Shown piece after piece: positions 1-10,816 of a stretch of DNA of 64,000 nt. Within the stretch, counting starts at the first letter, position 1; each line of letters starts with the position of its first letter. The DNA is taken from the NCBI GenBank assembly GCA_947650365.1, contig OX393552.1, positions 19,812,851-19,876,850 of the forward strand. The letters run 5' to 3'. Made by a program: the position numbers and the translations under genes. A model generated the notes under the pieces. The model was not told the origin of the DNA and did no database searches. It worked only from the letters and a program-made list of their open reading frames with translations. The stretch is from Chamaelirium japonicum (taxonomy: Eukaryota; Streptophyta; Magnoliopsida; Liliales; Melanthiaceae).

Positions 1-476
1 CCACTGCCGCTCGCACGCCTGCGCCGGCCCACAGCAAGCCACCGGCCGACGCCCTTCAGGCGCGTCCGCCGCCGCTGCTGCGTGCCGGAGCCTGCCGCCA
101 CTGCTGCTGCGCGCCGGAGCCCGCCGCCACTACTGCTGTGCGCCGCGATCCCGCCCGCGCCGCAGCCCGCGTGTGCACCGCCTGCAACCGCGCAGGCCGC
201 CCATGGCTGTCGCTGCTGCGCGACACCCGGAGTTCCTCCGGATGCTCTCGGGCGCACACTGGCCGTGCAGTCCCGCTCCGCCAAAGGTGGTGCTCGAGTC
301 GACAATCGGGATCGGAATCCCAGGGCCGAAGAGGTGTGTGGTGGTTGTGGTCAGGCCATCGTTCGAGATGAAACCCATTGCCGCTGACGGCCGGTGCATA
401 CCCAAAAAAACAAGAGAAAAACATAATGTAAATATTCGACGAGGATCGAGTGTCTAAATCTCGCTCTGATACCAAT
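1..476 (-). mobile_element. 5' leader of a minus-strand LTR retrotransposon (continues past left edge)
   Basis: Read on the minus strand, this GC-rich segment begins right after a primer-binding site at 463-474 and an LTR at 477-1025, so it is the start of an element's internal region. It is open in more than one frame but shows no recognisable gag domain, zinc knuckle or protease. The rest of the element lies outside the window. Copia elements commonly use this primer, but superfamily cannot be assigned from the visible part. Confidence 0.6.
463..474 (-). promoter_or_regulatory. Primer-binding site for initiator Met tRNA
   Basis: The minus strand reads TGGTATCAGAGC, the standard plant LTR-element primer site complementary to the 3' end of initiator Met tRNA. 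It sits two bases from the LTR end at 477, which sets the element's orientation. Confidence 0.8.
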
Positions 477-1025
477 TGTTGGGTTTTCTACACGAGAACA
501 ACCCTAATCGATAGATCGAGATCGTCGTCTTGGATGAAGACATACATTCGTGAGAAGATGAGAGAGATTGTTCGCAATACCGAGTGAAGATCTTCCACAC
601 GCAACCGTCTCCCGTGGATTCGATGGGTCCTCCTGAATCCCTCTGGATTCACAACGGTGCCTCGAATGACGTGCGTATGGGGACTTCACTCCTGCATATC
701 TATTTATAATAGATGTGTCCAACCGGTAGACCCAACCCATCAGGGCATCCACCGGTTATTGGGTGCACATGAGAATGAGGCTAGGTTCACCACTAACCTT
801 GTCAAGCCTCTTGGTTGAGTCGCCCGATCTGACCAGGACCGCGACAACCAACATGGTCCACCTAGTTCAGTAACTCTCCTGTAAAGAGCCATCAAAAAAC
901 CAATAGTGTGTGCACAACTTTGGAATTCGGGCTCGAAAACCACTCGATATAGTGGGTATTGGGGCCTCGGATCTTAGCAATGGTATTAGAAGTGAAGGTT
1001 CGGTGTGGGACATTTGATACCTAAC
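477..1025 (-). repeat. LTR of the left-edge retrotransposon
   Basis: About 549 bp bounded by TGTTGGG at 477 and CCTAACA ending at 1025, so terminal TGTT/AACA inverted repeats. On the minus strand a TATAAATAG box lies at about 700-708, as expected of an LTR promoter, and the primer site follows at 474-463. The right boundary rests only on the terminal motif because the second LTR is outside the window. Confidence 0.6.
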
Positions 1026-1579
1026 AGTTGTATTAGAGCTAACTGTGGTATTAGTGCTCAAGTTTGGTGTGTGCAGATTCGAGGTGGGTGGAGCCATAGT
1101 GAAAGACAGTTTGAGAATCAGGAAATTCAGTGGTACAACTTTCAGATTTTGGAAAATGAAGATAAAGATACTTCTATTTGCCATCTGGGCAGAAAGGAAA
1201 GCCCGAGCGGATGTCCAAAAAGGATTGGTTATATGATTCTCGACAGCATAAATATCATTCAAACTCACCCAGAAGCCCCCTCCCACCGAGGCTGAGGCCG
1301 AGCTCCGGTGCCGTCCCAACGAGGCCCGCCATGGGACCCCAGATTGTGTGCATCATCTTCGAGGATGTACCCCGACGCCACCGACTCCTCCGGTGATGAT
1401 GACGGCTAGCTGTTGCGACCTGTCATCACGTCCGACGACACATGTAGGAGATCAAGCTCGAGGCTGGCCCCCTCAGGGGCACCCTAGGAGGAGGCGATGC
1501 AGCCATACCGAGGAGCAATCCGAAAAGGCCAGGGAGTGGCAAATGATTAGGTGATGGGGTTGGCTATGGCGTTGGTTAA
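1026..1579. other. Spacer with a possible CRF/ERF gene fragment
   Basis: Mostly unassigned sequence between the LTR and the PIF element. At about 1340-1400 the plus strand encodes, across one frameshift, IIFEDV followed by PDATDSSGDDD. This is the acidic motif seen beside the AP2 domain in cytokinin-response-factor type ERFs. No AP2 domain is visible, so at most this is a captured or decayed fragment. The resemblance is short. Confidence 0.3.
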
Positions 1580-2068
1580 GAGCATCTCCAACGGCCTCCT
1601 GTTGCTGGGTCGCTTCGCTTAAATGAAGGAGCGGCGCGATGTTTTAGACCTCCAACCCACTCGCTAACCCACTTGCTAAGGTTAGCGAACCGAAGCGAAG
1701 GAAATTTTACTCGCTAAGTTGAGAGAGACTTCCACGGCTCGCTTGCTGGGTCCACATGTCACAATCAACCATGTGAGATTGCAGAGTTAATCCCAACCAT
1801 AGGTTTGGGCTATCATGGACCGCTCATTTTCATAACAGGTGACCGTTGAGCCAACGGCTACATTGCCTTGTTAAATTTCAAAAATGCCCCAAGAGCATTC
1901 TAAATAACAAAAAAAAAAAAGCCGTTGGAATGCAAAAAAATTCCTAAAAGTTGCATAAAAATAAAAAATAAAATAACATTTAATTATTTATTACATAAGG
2001 GCATATACAAGCCATTCCTACATATCATTCCAACTAATCTCTTTATATTTGTCCAAATCCCTAAACCC

Positions 2069-3250
2069 ATGGATTTGAATGAGTTTGATTTTTTGAGCTA
2101 TGCGGCGAGTGGGTCGGATTCGACATTTACAGAGATATCGTGCCGGAATCGGAGACACAACCAACGACAGAGCTTTCACCAAAATCCGGCCAATCCCCCA
2201 CCGCTTCAAGCAAGCAAAAGCTACACCGTGTAGGCAACTTTACCGCACGAGGATAAGGTCCTCGTCTCGGTTTGGCTCAACACTAGCATCGACACGGTGC
2301 AAGGTAACGAACAAGGCCACAAGCTATTTTGGGCTCGGATTTACAACTACTACCACGAATTCAAGACTTTTGAGTCACCTTGGCCTCAAAACTAGCTCGT
2401 TGATGCATCGGTGGTCCACTATCCAACTGGCTGTCAACAAGTTTTGTGCATTCTACACGCAAATTGAAGGGCGCAATCAATCCGGAACAAGCGAGCAAGA
2501 CAATGTAATTTTTTGATATCCTCCTATCTATTTTATAACATTAGTTTTCAACATCGATATTTTTCTAACCTTTGTGTACTCTTGGATATGCAAAAGAGTT
2601 ATACATGAGATTGTATAAGCAAAATTCATTTCAATTTGAGCATTGTTGGAATGAACTTCGTTTTCAAGCCAAGTGGGCGGAGCAGTACAAAGAGAAAAGG
2701 AGGGTTGCAAAAAAGGGCAAAAACATCAACTCTCCAGTGTTGCCGTCTCCCTCTACCTCGGATTCGATAAGCATTGGAGATGATGCTGCTCCAATCGAGT
2801 TAGATAGGCCCCACCAGAAAGGGAGGCCGAAAAGGAGCGCCTGAAGTGCAAGGGAAAACCTCTGGTGGATGATCATAGCAACTTGAGGCCAATGTACGAG
2901 CTCTTCGAAGGGATGACTGAAGAGTTGAAGCAGCATCACAATTTAAAGATTGCAACCTCCTATCAAAGATGTATGATCACGACCAGATGAGAATTACAAT
3001 CAATCAAGAAAGAAATCAAGTGGAGAAGGATTGGATTGCATCGGAAGAAACACGAGAGAGGGACATGAATATAGTGAAGATGGCCAAGATCGCATTCGAA
3101 GAGAGAAAATTCTTAATACAACAAGAGAAGGAGAGAATGGCTGAGGAGGAAAGGATCATTCTCCTCGGTATTTTGGATATGCCTCCCCACGATGCAGAGT
3201 ACTATATGCGTCGTCGGAGGGAGATACTCGCTAGAGGAGGACAATTCTAG
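2069..3250 (+). pseudogene. PIF/Pong ORF1 (Myb-like / NAM-associated C-terminal type), broken
   Basis: The ATG at 2069 opens MDLNEFDFLSYAASG. An in-frame TAG falls at 2231-2233, and the family sequence (EDKVLVSVWLNTS, then FWARIYNYYHEFK) continues in shifted frames. A likely intron lies about 2508-2590. The second part (2590-2844) encodes KELYMRLYKQNSFQFEHCWN and a Ser-rich linker. The charged coiled-coil C-terminus ends RRRREILARGGQF at 3249. In PIF/Pong elements ORF1 is a DNA-binding helper needed with the transposase. Several frameshifts and stops make this a pseudogene. Confidence 0.8.
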
Positions 3251-3420
3251 ATTTGTGCTAGTATTTCATATGTATCTTTCAATTTCAGCATGTACCAAAA
3301 AAAAATCTTTCAATTGATGACAACTTTAAAAAAAATCCATTGATGACAACTTAAAAAAAAAAAATAGAAAAAACTAAAACAAGATAACTTAAAAATACAT
3401 TGATGCCCATTGATGCTCCA

Positions 3421-4710
3421 TTAGGTCATTTCTCCGAAATGCTCCCATTGATGCTCCATTAGATCATTCTGCAGTCGGGAATGAATTTCCCTGCTCTTAA
3501 TCTGTAGGTGACGGTTGATAAATTCCATTAGTTCTGGAGTGCGCTCGAGTGAAGCGGGTGTGCATTGATTCTCATCTTCCATGTCATAGACATGGTCCAA
3601 ACATGAATCATCCCGCTCATCCTCGATGATCATGTTGTGCATTATGATGCAAGTTGCTATGATCTCCTTTAATGTCTCACGGTTTCAAAAGCGTGCCGGT
3701 CCTCGAACTATCACAAAACGTGACTGCAGAACTCCAAATGCTCTCTCCACGTCCTTTCGCACCGCCTCCTGAACTGTAGCAAAATGCCTCTGCTTGTTAC
3801 CTTAAGGAGATAGTATTGTCTTAATTAGTATTGCCCATGGGGGGTAAATACCGTCGGCAGGATAGTACCCCATCGTGTAATTGTGACCGTTGACAGAGAA
3901 ATTGCATGGCACAGCTCATCCTTTCGCAATATCTGAAAACACCGGAGATCGATCCAATACATTTATATCATTGTGTGATCCAGGAAGGCCAAAAAAAGTA
4001 TGCCATATCCACAAATCATAACTAGCAACAACTTTAAGAATTATAGTAGGCTCATGCACATGTCCGATAAACATACCTTTCCAAGCTGTCGGACAATTCT
4101 TCAACTTCCAATGCATGCAGTCGATGCTTCCTAACATGCTCAGGAAACCTCGCATCTCGGCATATGATAGAAGGCATGCAACATCCTTAACAGTTGGTGC
4201 ACGTAAATATTCCTTAAAGAAGCATGTGACCACACATACAGCTTTCACAAACTTTACAAGACTCTCAATCGCAATGCTTTCACCAATACGGATGTAGTCG
4301 TCTACGGAGTCTGCTGGCACTCCATAAGCTAGCATCCTCATCGCCACAGTTATTTACTGAAGACTCGATAGTCCAATTCTTCCAGTAGCATCTCTCTTCT
4401 GGATAAAGAAGGGGTTGTACTACTCCACTATAGCTTGAATCCGAAGGAATAATGATCAGTGCATGCGGAATTTTCGTTCAAATGTATTGACCGAATACAC
4501 TGGATGATCAACAAAGTAATCTTTAAAGAGTCTCTCGTGGCCTTGAAGTCGGACGTCACACCAGGTGTGACCTTTGATGGATCCTCTCCTTCGCCCTTTT
4601 GAGCGACTAACTTGTTACTCTTCCTCGAAGACGACATGGGCTACCATCATCTTTTCATTGTCGGAGCTAGAGTCTTCAAGTAGCAACATCTTCAGACGGT
4701 TGCGTGGCAT
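3421..4710 (-). pseudogene. PIF/Harbinger transposase (HARBI1-like nuclease), broken
   Basis: A start at 4710 gives MPRNRLKMLLLEDSSSDNEK and stops at a TAA after about 31 codons. The best-preserved block, 4347-3916, contains GSIDCMHW (first catalytic Asp) and GLPGSHNDINVLDRSPVF (second Asp). In a shifted frame at about 3780-3690, KDVERAFGVLQSRF carries the catalytic Glu. The C-terminal piece (3642-3421) reads MHNMIIEDERDD and is typical of the family's tail. The full DDE set can still be read, but frameshifts and stops separate the parts. Confidence 0.88.
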
Positions 4711-5467
4711 TACGATGATAGATGAGAGTAAAAAAAAAAAAAATTAGAGAAAGGGGAATGTTGAGGTTTTTTTCAAAGGATGAAGCTCTTATTGAGCTAC
4801 CCCTATATTTGTTGAAGGGGGAAGCTCTTCTTCGAATGGATGAAAATATGACCGTTGGGAAGAGACAAAGAACATTGATAGGTGTCTAACGGATAGAAAT
4901 CAGGCCGTTAGAAAAAGGACAAAGAACATCGATAGGTGTGCCCAACGAACAGAAATCTGACCTTTGGGGAAAGGACAAATAACATCGATAGGTGTGCCCA
5001 ATGTACAAAAATTTGACCGTTTTCAATGGCAGATTCAGAAATAACATCGATAGATGTGCTTAACGGGAAAAAAAAATACGACCCTTGGTAAAATCCCCTG
5101 AACCATAAACCCTAAAATATTACTATTTATTCTATGTTATTTTTAATTTTGTAATATTTTTTATAATATTCAAATGCATCGTAAGTATTTGTTATTTTAT
5201 AATTTATGTTTTTTAGGGTGTAAGTATGCTAAGGTGAATGGGTACTATGGTCTTTTGTTGTCATTACAATTTATATAAAATTGGAGATCGAACAATTCTA
5301 AACAAATTTTATGTAGGGAGTGGGGAGGGAGGCTGTTGGAGTGGAAAAATAATCCACTCCCTTGTTAGGCTAACATGGCAAAAAATGGCTCTCTTAGCTG
5401 GGCGAATGCTAAGGGAGGTCGTCGGAGACGCTCTAAATAGCATTGCTTGGGGAGGAAGAGTTGAACC

Positions 5468-5727
5468 CAGTGTTTTGAAAACCGGATCGAATCGAGCGGT
5501 TCAATCGGTTTAGATCGGAACCAGAATATGTTTCGGTTCGGTCTTTGAATAAACCGGTTTATTTGTTAACCCAGGAATCAAACTTTTTATGGAAGAATTT
5601 AGTAAATATCTATTAAAAGAAAACCTAATTTCATGCGGTTCAAAAGGTTGAACCATCGGCTTGAACTGATTTGGGCCAAACCGGATCACTCTTCGGTTCG
5701 TCTTCCGATTCGGTTTTGATAACATTG
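5468..5727. mobile_element. hAT-type MITE, 260 bp, perfect 8-bp target duplication
   Basis: The ends are CAGTGTTTTGAAAACCGGAT and, read inward from the right, CAATGTTATCAAAACCGAAT. The 8-bp duplication GTTGAACC is exact at 5460-5467 and 5728-5735. It has no coding capacity. It inserted 24 bp from the PIF element's right target duplication. Confidence 0.9.
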
Positions 5728-5735
5728 GTTGAACC

Positions 5736-6334
5736 CACGATCTCCTCATCCAAACATAGTTGTTTTTGCCAACTTTCCTATCCCTTGGTAGGTGATGTGG
5801 GTCTTTATCAGAAGGTCAAGAGGGTAAGCAGGGACCAATCAGCGAGCGACAAAGCAATCATTATGGTTGGGGCCTTTTCTCCGTCAGAGGCGCTGAAGCC
5901 TCCGAGTACAAATCACGGGCGGGAAACCCTTTCAATTTACCTCCTACACGAACCGACGGATTTGACACCCCACATAACCCACGCGCCCGGAGACTGAGGT
6001 GGCATCCTGCTGCGGCTCATGCTCCCCGCTGCATGGGTTCTCGACCGTTAACCTCTTTTGTGGCCCCACGGGTGGTGTTCACTTTCAGGTGAAACAGTGA
6101 GTAGAAAACACCCACACGGGTGGAGCGTGACGTGTCAGTGATGTCGACGACGGTCTAATCAGCGGGCCCATCTGCCCTTTTAATTTTGTGGGCCCTGGAG
6201 ATCGTGTCCGCCAACCGTATGGTCACGTCGCTGTAATAAGTTACTATTTAATTATTTCCTACTTTATAACATATTCTTAAGATTTGGGTTGGTAGCATTA
6301 TCATCCAAAGTCTTGTCCTTTTATGGTTTTTTTT
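5736..6334. other. Intergenic, no feature recognised
   Basis: Mixed-composition sequence without coding frames, terminal repeats or microsatellites that I can identify. Confidence 0.5.
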
Positions 6335-6785
6335 GGCGTTTTTTCAAAATATTATTAAAAAAATAAATATTTAACTAAATAGCGGTTGATCAAAACTATT
6401 TACTGACCTAAAACTCTGACAGCCACGTAGCATGTCACGCCGTAAAACGAGCTCAAGATTTTTTTTTTTTTTTTTTCGTTTCAGGTAGAACCCGATATTC
6501 TGATTACCGAGTTTAACCCAGACTTAGCCGTTTTCTGAATACCGAGTTTCCATACTTAGCCGTTTTCTCGTTGGATTTTCGGGTAAACCCGGTATCCAGA
6601 ATACCGGGTTTAAACCCGGTAATCCAAATACCTGGTTCTATTTGAATCAGAAAAAAAAATCTCGCGCTCGTTTTACGGTGCTGACATGCCACGTGGTTGT
6701 CGGAGCGCTAGGTTGGTAAATAGTTTTGGTCAACCACTATTTAGTTAAATATTTATTTATTTTAATAATATTTTGAAAAAAGCCC
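6335..6785. mobile_element. Foldback MITE with about 130-bp inverted arms
   Basis: The left arm (about 6335-6465) and right arm (about 6655-6785) are inverted copies of each other with scattered mismatches. They share TTTTTTCAAAATATTATTAA and the stretch around CGTAAAACGAGC. Runs of T flank both ends, so the exact target duplication cannot be read. The centre holds several short inverted copies of a CCGGTAT-type motif. The superfamily is unclear (Mutator-like or foldback). Confidence 0.75.
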
Positions 6786-6859
6786 TTTTTTTATAGCACC
6801 CTTTAGACTTTTAAACTTAACATAAAAATAATGTATTAAATCAGTTTTTAGAGAAAGAA

Positions 6860-7230
6860 AGTTACTAATGCTTCAATGCTTAGACAAATAAAATTATGAA
6901 TATTCAGTTTGAGAGAGAAAATTATGGACGTTTCATGTTTGATTTTTAGAAAGTTGTGGATATCTAGTTTTTTGAGGCAAAGCTCAGAATGTGTAGTTTT
7001 TGAAAAGAAAATTTTTTGAGCGTATACTTTTTGAGGATGTCCAGCATGTTTTAGAGGGACAGTTCTAAATGTTTAGATTTTAGAAATTTAAAGTTCCAAA
7101 TATCTAATTTTTAGGATATAAAGTTCTGAATATACAATTTAAAAAAAAAAAAACTTATGGATGCCAAGTTTTAGATAAGGTTTTCTGAATGTTCAGTTTT
7201 TATAGAGAGAGTTTTGAATATCCAGTTATC
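6860..7230. repeat. Degenerate AT-rich tandem repeat
   Basis: The phrase AGTTCTGAATATCTAGTTTTT recurs in mutated form at irregular spacing of about 40-50 bp, separated by A-rich runs. It looks like an old minisatellite. Confidence 0.45.
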
Positions 7231-7892
7231 TATTAGAGACAAAAGCAGGATTTGAACTGAGGTCTCAAGTACCACCACCCCAAGATTTTATCCTTCCTGG
7301 AAGTTGACGCCACTCCTGTCTACAACTTAATTTTCGAATCTTCTGGACTATAGAATTGAAGGCATCAAGGATGTTCGGGAATTCACTCATTCACGATGGT
7401 TGTGATGCGATTGGGCTTGGAGAATCAGAATACAAACGAGTCGAGTCATTTCAAGATGGGTCTCCAACTTGACACGGAATTTTCAAGCAAAAACTTTCCC
7501 ACCAGCCAAACACATCCTAAGGTACGCTCTTGAAACATGGTCAATGCAACTTAGCAAAAGAAGAGGTATGACAAAATCTAAAATGTTAGTTGGCGAGTAG
7601 AGGGCACCTAACCTTCTTCATTTAGAATTCATTCAACTCTACAACAATTATAAGTCAAAGAGTTGAAATAACATTTCCATATTTTATTGGTAGAATGATT
7701 TATGGACCTCAATCGTATATTTACATGGTTAACCAAGAGAGAAAAATGATGCTACAATTCTCTTAGAAAAATGATGATTTATTCATCTTATATCACGCTT
7801 GAGTACTATACGGTAAATTAAGGTCTGTCGAATGTTGAGTATAGTCAAAATTTTCGCTCTCAGTAATAGTTATTATTATTATTTTTTTTGAG
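7231..7892. other. Intergenic, no feature recognised
   Basis: AT-rich sequence without a gene or repeat boundary that I can support. Confidence 0.45.
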
Positions 7893-8166
7893 TTTTTTTT
7901 TTGTTGGACTAGCAGGTGATCAGGGGATAGCCTTACAGGGTGCTAAAGCAAGGGCTCAAGGAGGTCTGAAGATCGAAACAGAAAAGACAACAAAGTTGCT
8001 ATTTATTAAATTCCATAATCCCAGGGACAAACATCAATGGTCGGGATTCACACACGCAAACAAAGACATAATGGCCTTGAGGAAAAATCTGCTCCACAAT
8101 GTCCATATCGAAAGTTGAACATGGAAGCTCTCCATCATGGGAGAGAGAAAGTACTATCGGGCCAAG
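7893..8166 (-). mobile_element. tRNA-derived SINE, copy A
   Basis: On the minus strand the head TTGGCCCGATAGTAC matches the A-box region of copy B at 35650. It continues with CTCTCCCATGATGGAGAG, a B-box-like segment, and a body homologous throughout to copy B, ending in an A tail (T run at about 7893-7902). B-box and body mismatches suggest an old copy. Confidence 0.75.
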
Positions 8167-8420
8167 AACCATTTGTTTTTTTTTGAGAAAATTTTTGATT
8201 GGACAGTTTTTGGATTTCATGAAAATTTCAGAAGTTTTGGGTCATATTTGGCATAAGTTTAGAAACTAAACAGAAGTATATTATAACATCAATAATCTCA
8301 AATAACACTTATTTAAATATATTTTTATTAATTTACTAAATATTGATATTGTACCACTCTCATATTTGGCATTCATTGTCGTTCTGAACCGGCCATGAGA
8401 ACTAAGCAAACACTAACTAT

Positions 8421-8960
8421 AGGGGCTGACGCAGTATAACTCCGCACAACCATCTGATGCACTTACCACTTGAAGTATCCATTCGCCGATTAACATTATA
8501 AATTTAGTGATTGCTACAGTGATTTCACTGTATCTTCTCCATCAAAAATACTGTAGCAAGAGTATACATTCATCTTCAGAAAAAGAGTATCCATTCGTCA
8601 TCAACAAGAGTATCTATTCACTGGGTGACACTATGCATGTTGCGGTTGCTATATTGATTTTATTGTAGCAAGAGTACGTACCAATTCGTCTTCCAAAAGA
8701 GTATCCATTCGGTTAATTGATACTCTTGCTACAGTGAAATCATTGTAGAAACGACACTTCGCTAAATTGATACTCTTATCAAATCGAATTGATACCCTTG
8801 CTATAATGATTTCACTATAGCAGCTACAATGAAATCACTGTAGCAACCACTACATGCACAGTGTGAACCAGTGAATGGATATTCTTTATGGAGACGAATG
8901 GATACTCTTTCTATAGCACGTAAGGGGGTAAATAAGGGCGAGGGACTTGCTGTAACACGC
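8421..8960. repeat. Cluster of inverted and direct short repeats
   Basis: The segment repeats AAGAGTATCCATTCGTCTTC (plus strand) and its reverse complement, and palindromes of the form TGCTACAGTGATTTCACTGTA. Copies occur at about 8470-8700 and inverted at 8720-8920. The same phrase returns at 32815-32930. This is probably a decayed foldback element; clean ends were not found. Confidence 0.5.
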
Positions 8961-9099
8961 AATGTTTGGGAGGGACTTGGTGTAATATTGAAACATTACT
9001 TGTCATTCAGCTAATATAGATAAAAGGACTTAAGACTAAGTCTCGTATATTTTATCCAATAGAGAGGAGGTGCGGTTATTTCCGTTTGTTTAACGGAGC

Positions 9100-9221
9100 T
9101 GGTATCGGTTGTGGGTCCGTGACATTGTTGAACTCGTCCGTATAGTTACTGCGTGAGCGGTAAGATTACCATCTGCAAGACCGGGCCAGCTATAAATAGC
9201 GCGAGAGAACAGTGAGCGTCG
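9100..9221 (+). promoter_or_regulatory. Core promoter of the WVD2-like gene
   Basis: A TATAAATAG box lies at 9191-9199 in a GC-rich context, followed about 30 bp downstream by a GA-rich leader. A consensus splice donor at 9319 supports transcription to the right. The start site near 9222 is inferred from TATA spacing only. Confidence 0.65.
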
Positions 9222-9318
9222 GCCCCGAACGGACCGGAGCGAGCGGACGAGGGAGCGCGCGCGGAGGAGAGGAGAGGGGAGGAGAGGAGAGAGGATTGTG
9301 CTGGAGCTGCTGAGATCG
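9222..9318 (+). other. Non-coding exon 1 (5' UTR) of the WVD2-like gene
   Basis: A GA-rich leader ends in GATCG before the donor GTAAGAAA at 9319. The next supported exon begins at 14774 after CTTGTCCTTGTAG, with the ancestral start codon four bases into it. A 5'-UTR intron placed just upstream of the ATG fits this gene family. Confidence 0.6.
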
Positions 9319-10816
9319 GTAAGAAATCTCCGGCATTCTTCTCTCTATCCTCATCTTTCTACGGCTCTCAATCTGTTTGAATCTTTTTGAGCGAGCGATT
9401 CGGTCGACGAAATGGTCGTTTTTGTTGGATTTGGTGGATCAATCGCTGGGTGATGCGATCCCGGTGCTGGTTTTCGTAAAATTTTTCAGAAATTAGGTTT
9501 TTCCTCGGATGTTCATGGGTTGGTCCTTTGCAATCGTGTGTTTTTTTTTAAAAAGTTCATTCTTTGTCATTTTTATGAAGTCGAGATGAAAGAGATGAAA
9601 TTAGAAGAAGAAATCTTGTTATTAGTGATTGTTAGCTGTTTCATTAATAGTATAATCAAGAAATATAGGGTTTTTAAGTCCATGATTGTAGAAAGGGTGG
9701 ATACTCAAGCCTTAGAGCATATCAAATCTACAATGCAATAGACAAGAAAAAAAATCAGATAATGATAATTTAATTAGATTTTGTCAAATATAACCAACAA
9801 TCACAACATAGTGCCTCTTCGTATGATTTTCAAGCTTCATAATCTCTTCAAAGGAGTTGTAGTTGAAATGATCTTTACTTGAGAAACTAAGATTTGAGAG
9901 TATCGATTCGGGTACGGGTTCGGAGCCAAAGAAAAACTAACCAGGAAAGTTAGAAACATAAACACGCAAATGTGTAGAGATGGGTTTAGTTCAGTATGAA
10001 AGATCAATTTTTTGCATAGAAGTAACAGTAGCCTGGTTACAACAATTCTAGCAAATATGCAGCAACAATCAATTTTCAGCGTGTATTTTCTAACAATGAT
10101 GAATCAAATTTTGAGTAGAAAGTGTATGTTTATAAATCGTTTATTATGACTTACAGAAGAAGTCGCATTTAGTGGAAAGAGAGAACCTTATTTCAATTTT
10201 GATCGAACTTGATCTTCAATAGGTGATGTGAAAATAATCTAGTGACAGACTAACAATAGCTCATCGATCGATTTAGAAGAGGAGTTTCGATGGTGAAGGG
10301 GATGATGGGGTCACTACATTGGTGATGGATTACAGGAGATATGGAGGAAGAAGGGAGTCATGAGTGAAAAGGCAAAGGGATCATGGGGGAAAATTGGGTC
10401 TATATCATGGGAGAAAATTGGATAAAGCCAAAACAAAGGGAATATGGTTCAGAGATCACATGAGAAGGAGAAAAGGGGATGGTGCCGGACAGATGTAGGA
10501 ACAAAACCTTCATCAGGAGTTTTAATTTTCAGATTTGATTTCACCAAAGGTCGATTAAAGGTTGTTAAAAAGATGCAGTTAGTTTAGAATTAGTGCAAAT
10601 GATGACTAAATACCGGGGGCCAGAATCCTACAATCCCTCATTCGGGTCATGAATTCTTCGCGGGTACGTCGTACAAAAGTATGGACTTTCGAGTAGACTA
10701 GGGTTTAAACCGAATACTAGATTTCCTAGTTGCCACATAGGTCTTCAAAGATTAATTATTCAGGCTCAGCAAGTTTGATTCAAGAGCTGCATGTTCACGA
10801 ATTAATCAAATAGAAA
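9319..10816 (+). other. Intron 1 of the WVD2-like gene, left part
   Basis: AT-rich intronic sequence after the donor at 9319. I see no coding domain, terminal repeat or long microsatellite. Intron 1 as a whole runs to 14773. Confidence 0.5.

Larger units (their letters stand above)
1580..5433. mobile_element. PIF/Harbinger DNA transposon, complete ends, decayed coding regions
   Basis: The element starts GAGCATCTCCAACGGCCTCC at 1580. Its right end, read inward from 5433, is GAGCGTCTCCGACGACCTCC, so the TIRs differ at three of the first 20 positions. It is flanked by TAA at 1577-1579 and 5434-5436, the 3-bp target duplication of the superfamily. It carries the two genes typical of PIF/Pong elements, facing each other: a Myb/SANT-type ORF1 on plus (2069-3250) and a DDE transposase on minus (3421-4710). 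Both are interrupted, so it is not autonomous now. Confidence 0.92.

Noticed and set aside
463-474. tRNA gene suggested by GCTCTGATACCA words (also 13132, 56257, and inverted at 30779, 43787, 61790)
   Set aside because: Only the 3'-terminal complement of initiator Met tRNA is present, next to LTR ends; these are primer-binding sites.
82-475. Overlapping GC-rich open frames on both strands
   Set aside because: No domain is visible and the position next to a primer site marks it as retrotransposon leader rather than a host gene.
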